Below, piece after piece: positions 36,189 to 44,037 of a stretch of DNA of 46,494 nt. Below the pieces are notes generated by a model. The model was not told where the DNA came from. It saw only the letters and a list, made by a program, of their open reading frames with translations, and ran no database searches. The position numbers and the translations under genes were made by a program. Position 1 is the first letter of the stretch; every line of letters starts with the position of its first letter. Source of the stretch: Deltaproteobacteria bacterium (GTDB lineage Bacteria > Desulfobacterota > Desulfarculia > Adiutricales > Adiutricaceae); assembly GCA_031263525.1 (NCBI GenBank), contig JAISFP010000148.1, positions 1 to 46,494 of the forward strand. Reading direction: 5' to 3'.

Positions 36189-36479
36189 ATGCAAGGAGTC
36201 ACCAGATCTGCCGGCTCGCCACTTCAGATGTTCACGAGCGCCTGCCGCAAGGACACGAGGCCGGGCTTCGCGGACCACCTGAAGGCCACCTTCGTCAACA
36301 CGAACAACATGCAGTTCCAGGCCAAGACCGCCATGGAGGAGCTGGCCACCGGCCGGACCGGGAACATACACGAGACCCTCATCTCCATGAGCAAGGCCGA
36401 GACCTCCTTCAAGATGCTCATGCAGGTGCGCAACAAGGTCCTGAACGCCTACCAGGAGATCCAGAGGATGCAGTTCTAG
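36189..36479 (+). CDS. fliE: Flagellar hook-basal body complex protein FliE
   Basis: FliE joins the MS ring (FliF) to the rod. The 96-residue protein carries the typical C-terminal stretch NIHETLISMSKAETSFKMLM and VLNAYQEIQRMQF. GAGGAGC lies 9 bases before the ATG. In most genomes fliF and fliG follow directly. Here the operon ends, and a GC-rich octamer array starts about 20 bases past the stop. Confidence 0.95.
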   Translation: MQGVTRSAGSPLQMFTSACRKDTRPGFADHLKATFVNTNNMQFQAKTAMEELATGRTGNIHETLISMSKAETSFKMLMQVRNKVLNAYQEIQRMQF

Positions 36480-36907
36480 GCCCAGCGCCTTCCAGTTAGC
36501 CTCCCTGGCCTCCCGCCCTCCCGGCTTCCCGGCTTCCCGGCTTCCCGGCTTCCCGGCTTCCCGGCTTCCCGGCTTCCCGGCTTCCCGGCTGCCCGGCGGC
36601 CCGGCTGCCCGGCCTCCCGGCGGCCCGGCATGCCGGCGTCCCGGCATCCCGGCTGCCCGGCTTCCCGGCATCCCGGCATCCCGGCCTCCCCGGCCTCCCG
36701 GGCTTCCGGGCTTCCCAGGCTTCCCCGGCTTCCCCGGCCTTCCTGAATTCCGGGCCGACGGAATTTTTGACAGCCTCCAGTCTGTCGCTCTCCAGGGTGA
36801 CGGGATTCTTGACAGCCTTCTGACAGCGGGGCCTCTCCAGGTCTCCTGGATCATGACACAGTTTCCTGCCCTGTCCTCCCCCCTTTCTCGGGTGACACCC
36901 CCCTCCA
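36480..36907. other. Spacer holding octamer array, no gene
   Basis: The stretch after fliE is dominated by the 8-bp repeats and then by short TGACAG/GGGATTCTTGACAG words near 36770-36810. The minus-strand frame that crosses it (collagen-like Gly-Xaa-Yaa text) is produced by the repeat and runs antisense to fliE. Confidence 0.6.
36499..36745. repeat. Octanucleotide array (GGCTTCCC)n
   Basis: Eight perfect copies of GGCTTCCC lie at 36523-36586. About 16 variant units follow (GGCTGCCC, GGCGGCCC, GGCATCCC, GGCCTCCC), and the period begins to slip after about 36685. The perfect block is on the fliE side, which suggests recent slippage growth there. Confidence 0.92.
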
Positions 36908-36960
36908 AAAAGCTTAAGGGCCGCCTCCTCACGATACTTCTCGCGGGGAGGCGGCCCTTA
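36908..36960 (-). terminator. Rho-independent terminator, minus strand
   Basis: TAAGGGCCGCCTCC (36915-36928) pairs with GGAGGCGGCCCTTA (36947-36960), a 14-bp perfect stem. On the minus strand it is followed by AGCTTTTTGG. It would end transcripts coming from the dtd pseudogene about 260 bases upstream. It has no T-run on the plus strand. Confidence 0.7.
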
Positions 36961-37217
36961 CCTGTCTTCAGTCCCGCCCTTCGCTGGCTGGACGGACTGG
37001 AGCCAACAGGTGCCAGAAACCTCATTCAGTTATTCCGGAAAGGCCGGAGGGCGGAACCGCATGGCGGGTCTCCGGAGCGGGCCTGCCAGGACGCCTGGAA
37101 CCTGGAAGCCCCGAGCGGATGCCAGGAAACGGGGCTGTGCCCCTGACCCAGAAGCCCGGAGGACCTCCGTCGGGCACGGGGAGACCCCGGGGCCGGAATC
37201 CCTGGTGCAGCCGGCCC

Positions 37218-37652
37218 CTACGGCTCGCGGGGCGGGTCCTCCACCATGAGGGTCACGGAACCGTCGTTCACGAGCTCAAACTCCATCATGGCCCGGATGC
37301 TGCCACATCCCGCATACAGTGTCTTGACGCACTTAGAGATCAAGAATTCGTAGAGGGCCTCGACCTTCTCAGGCGGGGCCGCAACAGGGCAGCTGGCCCT
37401 CCGGCCCCGGCGGATGTCGGCCAGGAGGGTGAACTGGCTCACCACCGGCATCTCCGCTCCCACATCTGCGGCTGAGAGGTTCATGAACCAGTCCTTGCCG
37501 TCGAAGAGCCTCAGCCCACGACCTTCGCGGCGTTGGCCTCGGTGTCAGCATCGCCACGCCCAGAAACACCACGAGCCCCTTCGCGATGGCACCCAGGGGC
37601 GCCCGCCCTCCGTCACCCTGACGCGGGTAACCATACGAATCAAGCCTTTCAA
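37218..37652 (-). pseudogene. dtd: Decayed copy of D-aminoacyl-tRNA deacylase (dtd)
   Basis: The region aligns along its whole length with the intact dtd at 41651-42100, and similarity extends into the flanks on both sides. The start codon is changed to TTG (37652). Three separate single-base losses and a 12-base deletion break the frame in the first half, and a TGA is read at the GLRL segment. The second half still reads VSQFTLLADIRRG, but the Gly-cis-Pro motif NDGPVT is NDGSVT. It is therefore inactive by both frame and motif. Confidence 0.9.
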
Positions 37653-37929
37653 CTCGCGGGACCTTTACCGGTGAGGGCTGTAAATATTTGACACTGCCAT
37701 GCCCTTTCCCTGAACGGCCTAACCGGACCTGACGTTAACATGCACTTTTCCAGTAGGATCTTTACCTGACTTGATGCCTCATTTCCTTTCCTAGCACACT
37801 CTTCACCGTCCTGACACGGAAATTACCTTTCCCGGCACGGTCTTCCCATTCCAGATGCGGTCAATATTCCGCAAGGCCGTCTATCCCAGACTTCCCGCAC
37901 CCAGCCATGTCCCTAGAAGGAGGCATGGC
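37653..37929. other. Short spacer, nothing recognised
   Basis: It contains repeated TCCTGACACGG/TTACCTTTCC-like words without a clear array and no ORF of interest. It leads into the promoter at 37930. Confidence 0.4.
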
Positions 37930-37958
37930 TTGACGTAAGGCATGGCCACGCGTATGAT
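37930..37958 (+). promoter_or_regulatory. Strong sigma70-type promoter
   Basis: TTGACG (37930-37935), a 17-base spacer and TATGAT (37953-37958) fit the consensus closely. The predicted start is near 37965. Downstream there is no good ORF until the tandem terminators at 38292-38362, so a non-coding RNA or a long leader is implied. Confidence 0.65.
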
Positions 37959-38206
37959 ACACGTCAAGAAAGCTAAAGGCACAGATTAGGGTGTTCCGCC
38001 CGGGCTGTGCTTCTATAAGTTCTGTCCGTCTCCTCATTTCACCCGTTGGTTCTGTCAGTTCGGTTTCCCCTTGACGATTTCCAGCGGATACGGGCCTCGA
38101 TGGTGTGTCGGTTGCCTATGTTTGCCGTGCTTGACCCAGCTTATCCCCGGTGCTCCGCCTCGGTCCGCAGACCAGGGGAGAAGGCTTTGCACCACGGCCT
38201 GATACT

Positions 38207-38222
38207 TGGCATGCTTATTGCT
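38207..38222 (+). promoter_or_regulatory. Near-consensus sigma54 promoter
   Basis: TGGCATG-CTTA-TTGCT matches TGGCACG-N4-TTGCT with the exact 10-base GG-GC spacing. Transcription would start near 38233, at the end of the adjoining (CT)8 tract. The next elements are two terminators and then the autotransporter gene. Confidence 0.7.
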
Positions 38223-38236
38223 CTCTCTCTCTCTCT
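38220..38236 (+). repeat. (CT)8 dinucleotide repeat
   Basis: Eight CT units overlap the end of the -12 element and span the region to the predicted start site of the sigma54 promoter. Slippage would change the initial transcribed region and the spacing between promoter and start. Confidence 0.9.
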
Positions 38237-38326
38237 CCGCCTATACACTTAACCAGATCGTTTAACCGAAGTTTTCGTCAGAATAGCATAATCCCGCTTT
38301 CTTCGTTTGGAGAGGCGGGTTTTTTT
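38233..38326 (+). ncRNA. Candidate sigma54-dependent small RNA or leader
   Basis: A transcript from the sigma54 element would be about 95 bases long and end at a T7 terminator, with a second terminator just behind. It contains no ORF with a ribosome binding site. It could be a free-standing small RNA, or an attenuated leader of the autotransporter gene 154 bases further on. It matches no RNA family I know. Confidence 0.45.
38292..38326 (+). terminator. First of two tandem terminators
   Basis: CCCGCTTT (38293-38300) pairs, with two G-T wobbles, with GAGGCGGG ending at 38319. Seven T residues follow (38320-38326). Confidence 0.75.
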
Positions 38327-38328
38327 GT

Positions 38329-38362
38329 GCCGTATGGACGAGCCGGTCCATACGGCCTTTTT
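38329..38362 (+). terminator. Second of two tandem terminators
   Basis: GCCGTATGGAC (38329-38339) pairs perfectly with GTCCATACGGC (38346-38356), 11 bp with a six-base loop, followed by CTTTTTG. It backs up the terminator directly before it. Confidence 0.8.
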
Positions 38363-38515
38363 GCGTCTGGCCACCTTCATAGCCAGGCGTCCCCCCTCTT
38401 TCGCGACCGAACCGTATCTTTTTCCCTTCCGTTCCGCCATGTTATCGATTCAGTGACCTGGCGGTGGAAGTCGGCTCCCGCATTTTGAACTGGGTGGGGG
38501 ACATGGAGGTAGACA

Positions 38516-41473
38516 ATGAATATCACTGCGCATAAGCTGCCGGGAGACTTCCGGGGCGGGAAATGTTCAGCCGCTCCTCTTGGAATATGCTTCTTCGCAA
38601 TTTTTGCGATGCTGGCCTCTTTCGCCGCAGAGCCTGCCATCTCCGCCACCAGCGATACCACTTCGCAATTGTTTGCCGATAACGGACACACGTGGATCGC
38701 AAGTCCTGATATCACAACCATATTGGCCGTCATATTGGTCGTAGATACAATCACCGCGGGAGGAGACAGCCCGATAAGCGAAGATCATACGTTGACAGTC
38801 AATAGCGCTATTCCTTCAGGCATTAACGTCATCGCCGGGGGACAAATGGACGGCGACGTGTCCAACAACCATCTGATTTTCGAATTTCCCGCACCAGACA
38901 TCAATTTTGCGTTTGGCGGCATAAGTTTCACAGACATGGCCACGCCATTTGACGGCAACGTTACCGTGAAAGGAAACTCTGTCAGGATAAAGGCCGCAGA
39001 TAATTTCACAGCAATAATGGGCGGAGCCTCCGTGAACGCCGGAGGCACGGCCGAAGTCGTAAACAACAGCGTAATATTCGAAGGGTCTATCGATACGGCA
39101 ATCGCTGTTTTTATCGTCTACGGAGGCAATATTACTTATATGCCGGGGTTAGGGGAATATGGAACAGACAACGTTGCATCTTACAACTCAGTCGTGATTA
39201 ACGCTGGAGTGGAGGCGGAAATTTGGGAAATTGCAGGAGGACACATAGACGGACCTCCTTCGGGTGATGGTTTCGATGCCAGCGTTTTGAAATACAACAG
39301 CGTTGAGTTGCTCGGGGACGGCTCGGATCTCAAAGTAGAGTATTTGTTCGGGGCATACATCCGACACGGAACTATACAGCCTTCCGAAGGCGCGTCCGGT
39401 CCCTCTTTGCAGTTCAATTCTGTAAAACTTGAACGGGGAATAATTGGAACCAGCGTTTTCGGAGCGTATGTGGGTGAAATCAATGGATCCACGGTGAGCG
39501 ACAATGGAGTTGAGATAACTGGCGATGATGTCCAGATCACCCTAGACGTTATAGGAGGCGGTTGGGAAAAATATATTTCAGAAGACACCGACACAATCGC
39601 CACTCGCAATTGGGTCAAAATTTCGACCGGAAGCGTCGGGAGAAACGTCGTGGGCGGGCAAATTTCTAGCGGCACAGCCAAGTCCAACGAGATCTACCTG
39701 AGCGGCGGCACAGTGGAAGGGTTCGTCGCTGGAGGTTATAGTGCCGGAACAGAAGGTGTAGGTGCTACTTCAGACAATGAAGTGTCAATCTCGAAAGATG
39801 CGGTGATCCTGGATAACGTTTACGGAGGGTTTTCTCATCGGGCGGATGCCAATGACAACAAAGTTCTGATCGCGGATCTGGCCACGGCAGTCGCCGGTTC
39901 TGTTTACGGCGGATACGCGAGCATTGAACCTTCTGACACCTATGCGGCCAGCAGCAACGGCAACACCGTAACCATCAAGAACAGCCATCTTAACTCCGAC
40001 GTGTTCGGCGGCTATAGCGCGGCCTCCTCCGGGACGGCACATCGCAACACCGTACGCCTGGAAGGAAAGTTAGAGCTCGAGAGAGTTGATCTGGAACTTA
40101 CAGGAGGCTTTGCCAGTTCAGCAGTTCAGTGGGAGGGCAACTCCCTCGTCATGGACAATGTCTCATATGCAACATCCACACGTTCTTTCGGGACAGTTAC
40201 CGGTTTCGAATATTTCGATTTTATCTTGACCAGCGATCAGTTAGTTGCCGCCGATGTTTCCCAGGGAATCCCCGCGGCAGTCATCTCGTCAGATGAAATA
40301 TTTTTAGGCACCGATGCCACGGCCGCCAAGATCAAGATTGATCTCGGCTCAGGCGCGGCTCTCCCTTCCGTCGGGCAGAAATTCCTTTTGTTTGAATCCG
40401 CCTCTCCTGTGGAAGGTCAGGTAGGCTCCGTATCTGTCGGACACCACGGCATGTTCACTGATATCGAATACGCTACCGACTCAGATACCTACGGCATCAC
40501 GCTTGAGGTGAAGTCGATCACCACCAGGGAGGATGCCAAGGCTCTCTCCGAACTGCCCCTCGCGGACGTCTCGTTCGTAAACTTCGGGAGCGACATCCTG
40601 GCAAGCCAGGCCATTCCGGCCGCCATTGCCAGCGTCTCGGCGACAGTCGGGGCCACGGCCTTCGCGACGATAGGATACGGCTGGCACCGGTCCGAGACCG
40701 GATCCCACGTCGACGTGAAGGGAATGAACGTCGTCATGGGCATCGCCGTTGGGACAGAGACCACGATCGGTCCTTTCATGGCAGGCGCCTTCCTGGAATT
40801 CGGCGAAGGCGCTTTCGAATCCTACAACGAGTTCGCGAACATTCCCTCTGTCCACGGCGAGGGGGATCTCTCCTACATCGGGGGAGGCGTGTTCGCCAGG
40901 ATAGACGCGGGCTTCCCTGGGACCAGCAGACCCTACTTCGAGGCTTCCGCGCGATTCGGGAAGACCGATGCCGATTTCAGGACCCGCGACTTCTTCGTGG
41001 CGCAGGGCCGCGAGATAAGTTACGGCTTCGGCGCCAAGTATCGGGGCTTCCATGCCGGGGCCGGTTACATAATCGACTTTGCCGGTTTCAACGGTACCCT
41101 GGACCTTTCCGTCAAATATTTCTATCTACGCAGGGAAGGAGACGAATTCATGATTGAAGACGAACGGACGTCTTTGAGTTCCGTAACTTCTTCCAGAATC
41201 AGGTCAGGCGCCAGGCTCACAGTCGGGCTGACCCCGTCCATCAGGACCTACTTCGGTCTCTACTTCGAGCACGAATTCGACGGCGACTCACAAGTCTTCT
41301 TCTCGGGGACAGCCCTGCCCAAGGCGACTCTGAGAGGATCGACCGGCGTGGGAGAGCTCGGGCTCCTCGTAAGCGCTCCGGACAGCCCTCTGGAAGTCCA
41401 GCTGGGCATACAGGGCTCCGCAGGAAGGCGGGACGGCATCTCCGCCAATCTGAGCTTGAGGTACACGTTCTGA
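38516..41473 (+). CDS. Autotransporter (type Va) outer-membrane protein
   Basis: This 985-residue autotransporter has a signal peptide of about 44 residues with an extended n-region ending at PAISA. The passenger (about 45-690) shows degenerate beta-helix repeats with recurring VxGGYS and DNxVxI text. A C-terminal 12-stranded beta-barrel (about 715-985) ends in the alternating pattern LSLRYTF with terminal Phe, the outer-membrane assembly signal. GGAGGT lies 5 bases before the ATG. The passenger is AT-richer than the barrel, which matches the host bias better. Two terminators and a sigma54-type promoter lie upstream. The gene sits between two direct copies of dtd. The passenger's target or activity is unknown; no protease triad was recognised. 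Confidence 0.9.
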   Translation: MNITAHKLPGDFRGGKCSAAPLGICFFAIFAMLASFAAEPAISATSDTTSQLFADNGHTWIASPDITTILAVILVVDTITAGGDSPISEDHTLTVNSAIPSGINVIAGGQMDGDVSNNHLIFEFPAPDINFAFGGISFTDMATPFDGNVTVKGNSVRIKAADNFTAIMGGASVNAGGTAEVVNNSVIFEGSIDTAIAVFIVYGGNITYMPGLGEYGTDNVASYNSVVINAGVEAEIWEIAGGHIDGPPSGDGFDASVLKYNSVELLGDGSDLKVEYLFGAYIRHGTIQPSEGASGPSLQFNSVKLERGIIGTSVFGAYVGEINGSTVSDNGVEITGDDVQITLDVIGGGWEKYISEDTDTIATRNWVKISTGSVGRNVVGGQISSGTAKSNEIYLSGGTVEGFVAGGYSAGTEGVGATSDNEVSISKDAVILDNVYGGFSHRADANDNKVLIADLATAVAGSVYGGYASIEPSDTYAASSNGNTVTIKNSHLNSDVFGGYSAASSGTAHRNTVRLEGKLELERVDLELTGGFASSAVQWEGNSLVMDNVSYATSTRSFGTVTGFEYFDFILTSDQLVAADVSQGIPAAVISSDEIFLGTDATAAKIKIDLGSGAALPSVGQKFLLFESASPVEGQVGSVSVGHHGMFTDIEYATDSDTYGITLEVKSITTREDAKALSELPLADVSFVNFGSDILASQAIPAAIASVSATVGATAFATIGYGWHRSETGSHVDVKGMNVVMGIAVGTETTIGPFMAGAFLEFGEGAFESYNEFANIPSVHGEGDLSYIGGGVFARIDAGFPGTSRPYFEASARFGKTDADFRTRDFFVAQGREISYGFGAKYRGFHAGAGYIIDFAGFNGTLDLSVKYFYLRREGDEFMIEDERTSLSSVTSSRIRSGARLTVGLTPSIRTYFGLYFEHEFDGDSQVFFSGTALPKATLRGSTGVGELGLLVSAPDSPLEVQLGIQGSAGRRDGISANLSLRYTF

Positions 41474-41650
41474 CATTTCGATGCCCCTGTTTCAGGCATC
41501 ATCGTCGCACCCGGGGACGGCACAGGCACGGGCGAGATGGACGTGGCCGAAACCCTTTCAGAACCATTGACGATAGCTTCACGAATTTTGCCAAATTCCT
41601 TTACCTCCCGCCCCCCGCCTCTCCCCAGGCTTCGCCGTCATCCCCGCCCC

Positions 41651-42100
41651 CTACGGCTCGCGGGGCGGGTCCTCCACCATGAGGGTCACGGGGCCATCGT
41701 TCACGAGCTCCACCTCCATCATGGCCCGGAAGCGACCCTTTTCCACATGCAACGTCCTGGCGCACTCCGAGGCGAAGAGCTCGTAGAGCGCCTCGGCCTT
41801 CTCGGGCGGGGCAGCGGCGGACCAGCTGGGCCTCCGGCCCCTGCGGGTGTCGGCCAGGAGGGTGAACTGGCTCACCACCAGCATCTCCGCCCCCACGTCC
41901 GCGGCGGAGAGGTTCATGAACCCGTCCTTGTCGTCGAAGAGCCTCAGGCCCACGACCTTAGCGGCGAGCTTCGCGGCGTTGGCCTCTGTGTCCGCGGCTG
42001 CCACGCCCAGAAACACCAGGAGCCCCTTCGCGATGGCGCCAAGGGGCTCGCCGCCCTCCGTCACCCTGGCGCGGGTGACCCTCTGAATCAAGGCCTTCAT
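41651..42100 (-). CDS. dtd: D-aminoacyl-tRNA deacylase
   Basis: Dtd hydrolyses D-amino acids (and glycine from mischarged tRNA-Ala) off tRNAs, protecting translation from wrong stereochemistry. The 149-residue protein is full length. It carries the catalytic SQFTLLA motif and the Gly-cis-Pro motif in NDGPVT, and it starts MKALIQRVTRARV as usual. The start at 42100 has AAAGGA 9 bases upstream; the longer frame adds non-conserved residues. It lies 105 bases downstream of rmlC on the same strand. A decayed second copy lies 4.4 kb away in the same orientation. Confidence 0.95.
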   Translation of the reverse strand: MKALIQRVTRARVTEGGEPLGAIAKGLLVFLGVAAADTEANAAKLAAKVVGLRLFDDKDGFMNLSAADVGAEMLVVSQFTLLADTRRGRRPSWSAAAPPEKAEALYELFASECARTLHVEKGRFRAMMEVELVNDGPVTLMVEDPPREP

Positions 42101-42205
42101 GTCGCGGATCCTTTCCCAACTCCCTGATGGTTCCCAGCTAAGCGGCATGAAGGCCCGCCCCAGTCAGGGGGCTCGCGGGACACTCCCCCCGCCATGGCCA
42201 GCACC

Positions 42206-42829
42206 CTAGAACAGCCCCGACTCCTCCCTGGCGAGCCAGCCCTCCAGAGTGTGGCCGAAACGGTCCTTCTCCGAGAGGGTAGCGCCGTCGCTCAGCAGGT
42301 CCTCGAAGACCTTCCTAGCCCGGGGATCGCAGAGAGACCAGTCCAGGTCCGGGGCGAGCGGGGAGATCCCCGCCTCGGTGGCGGGGCTCCAGCTGCCGGT
42401 GCAGAGATACTCTATGGAGGACTCCTCGGGGAAGAAGGTTCCGTGGGCGAAGCCCGGCGGGAGCCAGATCCACTCGAACCAGTCGGCGTCCGCGTCGAAG
42501 GGCATGTCGTGGAGCACGATCTTGCCCAGGGTCGGGGACTTCCTGCGGATGTCCAGGGCCATGTCCACGAGCCTCCCCGAGAGGGGCCTGACAAGCTTGC
42601 CCATGTACGGGCTCCACTGGAAGTGGAGCCCCCTTATGACCCCCTTCACGGACCGGCTCTCGTTGGCCTGGAGGACCCTGAACTCGCCTGTCCCGAGGCT
42701 GGGGGCCAGGACGTCCATGTCCGAGGCCCGGAAGTGCTCCGTGAAGTAGCCCCGTCCGTCCCTGAAGCGGGCGGCCCGGATGACCAGCAGGTCGGGAATG
42801 GCCAGCGGCGTCACGGAGAGTATCTTCAT
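42206..42829 (-). CDS. rmlC: dTDP-4-dehydrorhamnose 3,5-epimerase
   Basis: RmlC converts dTDP-4-keto-6-deoxyglucose to dTDP-4-keto-rhamnose, the third step of dTDP-L-rhamnose synthesis for surface polysaccharide. The 207-residue cupin protein shows the family blocks DGRGYFTEHF, SVKGVIRGLHFQ with the catalytic His, GKLVRPLSGRLVDMALDIR and SPTLGK, then WLPPGFAHG. The tail is about 20 residues longer than usual. AAGGAG lies upstream with 13-base spacing. The other rml genes are not in this window. Confidence 0.9.
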   Translation of the reverse strand: MKILSVTPLAIPDLLVIRAARFRDGRGYFTEHFRASDMDVLAPSLGTGEFRVLQANESRSVKGVIRGLHFQWSPYMGKLVRPLSGRLVDMALDIRRKSPTLGKIVLHDMPFDADADWFEWIWLPPGFAHGTFFPEESSIEYLCTGSWSPATEAGISPLAPDLDWSLCDPRARKVFEDLLSDGATLSEKDRFGHTLEGWLAREESGLF

Positions 42830-44037
42830 CTGGCTCAGGCGCTCCTTATATTAAGGTGATGGACTGCGGAACGTGCGGTGGCGACAGCTTAGGCGGGGAG
42901 ACGGAAAGCTTTGAATGTGGCGGTCAGCTTAAGGCGAAGACGGACAGCCAAGACGGTGGCTGACAGCTTCTCAGACGGTGACGGGCGGAGGATGCCCGTG
43001 CGGCACGGAAGGACGACAGCCCGGGGCAACGGCTCCGGACGTCCTGAAAGATCAAGCGGCAGGGAGGACCCCCGGAGTTTAGCGTATCCTCATGTTTAAA
43101 GCCAGTTCTGGAGGCCGGACCAGGCCGGTCCGACCTGCGGGCGCGGGCCGACCTGTGTACGGACGTCCAGTCGGCGCCCGCCGCCGGAAGTCAGCCTGGA
43201 TGCTGGCCATCGCCCGGTGACGGCACCTTCCGTGCATCAGGCCGGCCCCCCAGGCTCGCCTGGCAGGCCTCCCGCCCTACCTCCTGGCTTCTTCCAGGCA
43301 TGCTGCCGCCCGGCTCGGCCTTGTGCCCTTTTCCGGCCCCCGCTCTGCCGCCGAACTGCTCTCCGCAGACCCTACCGGTCTCTCCCCGTCTCTCCTGCCT
43401 TCTGCCGCCGCATCTCGCTGCCGTAATGCGATTCCTCTCCCTTCCTTCTGCCGACCTCCCTCCCTGCCGTCAGCCGCCCCCCCTCCCTGCCATCAGCCGA
43501 CTCCTCTCCCTGCCCTCAAGCGGCGCTTCCGAAGCTTCTCCTGAACCGCCGGACCAAAACCTCACGTCATGCAGGAGCCGTGCCTTCCGCAACGCCGGAG
43601 TCACGTCTCATGTCACGCCCGAGTCACGCCTCCTGTGATGCCGGAGTCACACCTGATGTTACCTCTAAGTTACAGTGGTGTTACCCGCGCTTCACTCCCT
43701 GGACGCCGTAATTCACGGACAGGGGCCTCCCCGGGGGGGTCCTCCGACCGCCGGAAGACCCGTACCGTGCGGCCCGGACGAGATCCCGGCACCAGTCCCG
43801 CTGCCGGGTGCCAATTTTTTGACTCGTTTTTCCACATCTTGGACCGGTGGAGGATTTTTCCGGGACCGCTACGGGAAAGCGGCAGAATTCTGGAGCCAAG
43901 TGCGCGCGATCACTGGGTTTTTCGGAGTAGCGGACCCGCCGGCGAAAGATGGCATGGAAGGTGCTCTGTGGTACGGCAGTCAATCAAACGGCTGCCGGGA
44001 CCCGGAAACGGGGAAGGGCCGCAGGGAGGAAAAAGCC
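42830..44037. other. 1.2-kb divergent spacer, no gene supported
   Basis: This is the intergenic region between divergent rmlC and the GGDEF gene. It is GC-rich with pyrimidine-rich low-complexity stretches (about 43290-43560, words CTCCCTGCC and CAGCCG) and a 23-bp triplicate at 43594-43662. The frame extending the GGDEF gene upstream to 43675 is not supported by a ribosome binding site. Confidence 0.5.
43594..43662. repeat. 23-bp tandem repeat, three units
   Basis: Three adjoining 23-bp units start at 43594, 43617 and 43640 and share GCC(G/C)GAGTCAC. The units differ at several positions. Confidence 0.7.

Noticed and set aside
36183-37025. Collagen-like minus-strand ORF across fliE and the octamer array
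   Set aside because: The Gly-Lys-Pro-Gly text comes from the 8-bp repeat, and the rest is antisense to fliE.
41478-41500. Hairpin GATGCC/GGCATC after the autotransporter as terminator
   Set aside because: The stem is only 6 bp and no T-run follows.
43675-44037. Upstream extension of the GGDEF gene
   Set aside because: The extra 121 residues are low-complexity, and the ATG at 44038 has a strong ribosome binding site.
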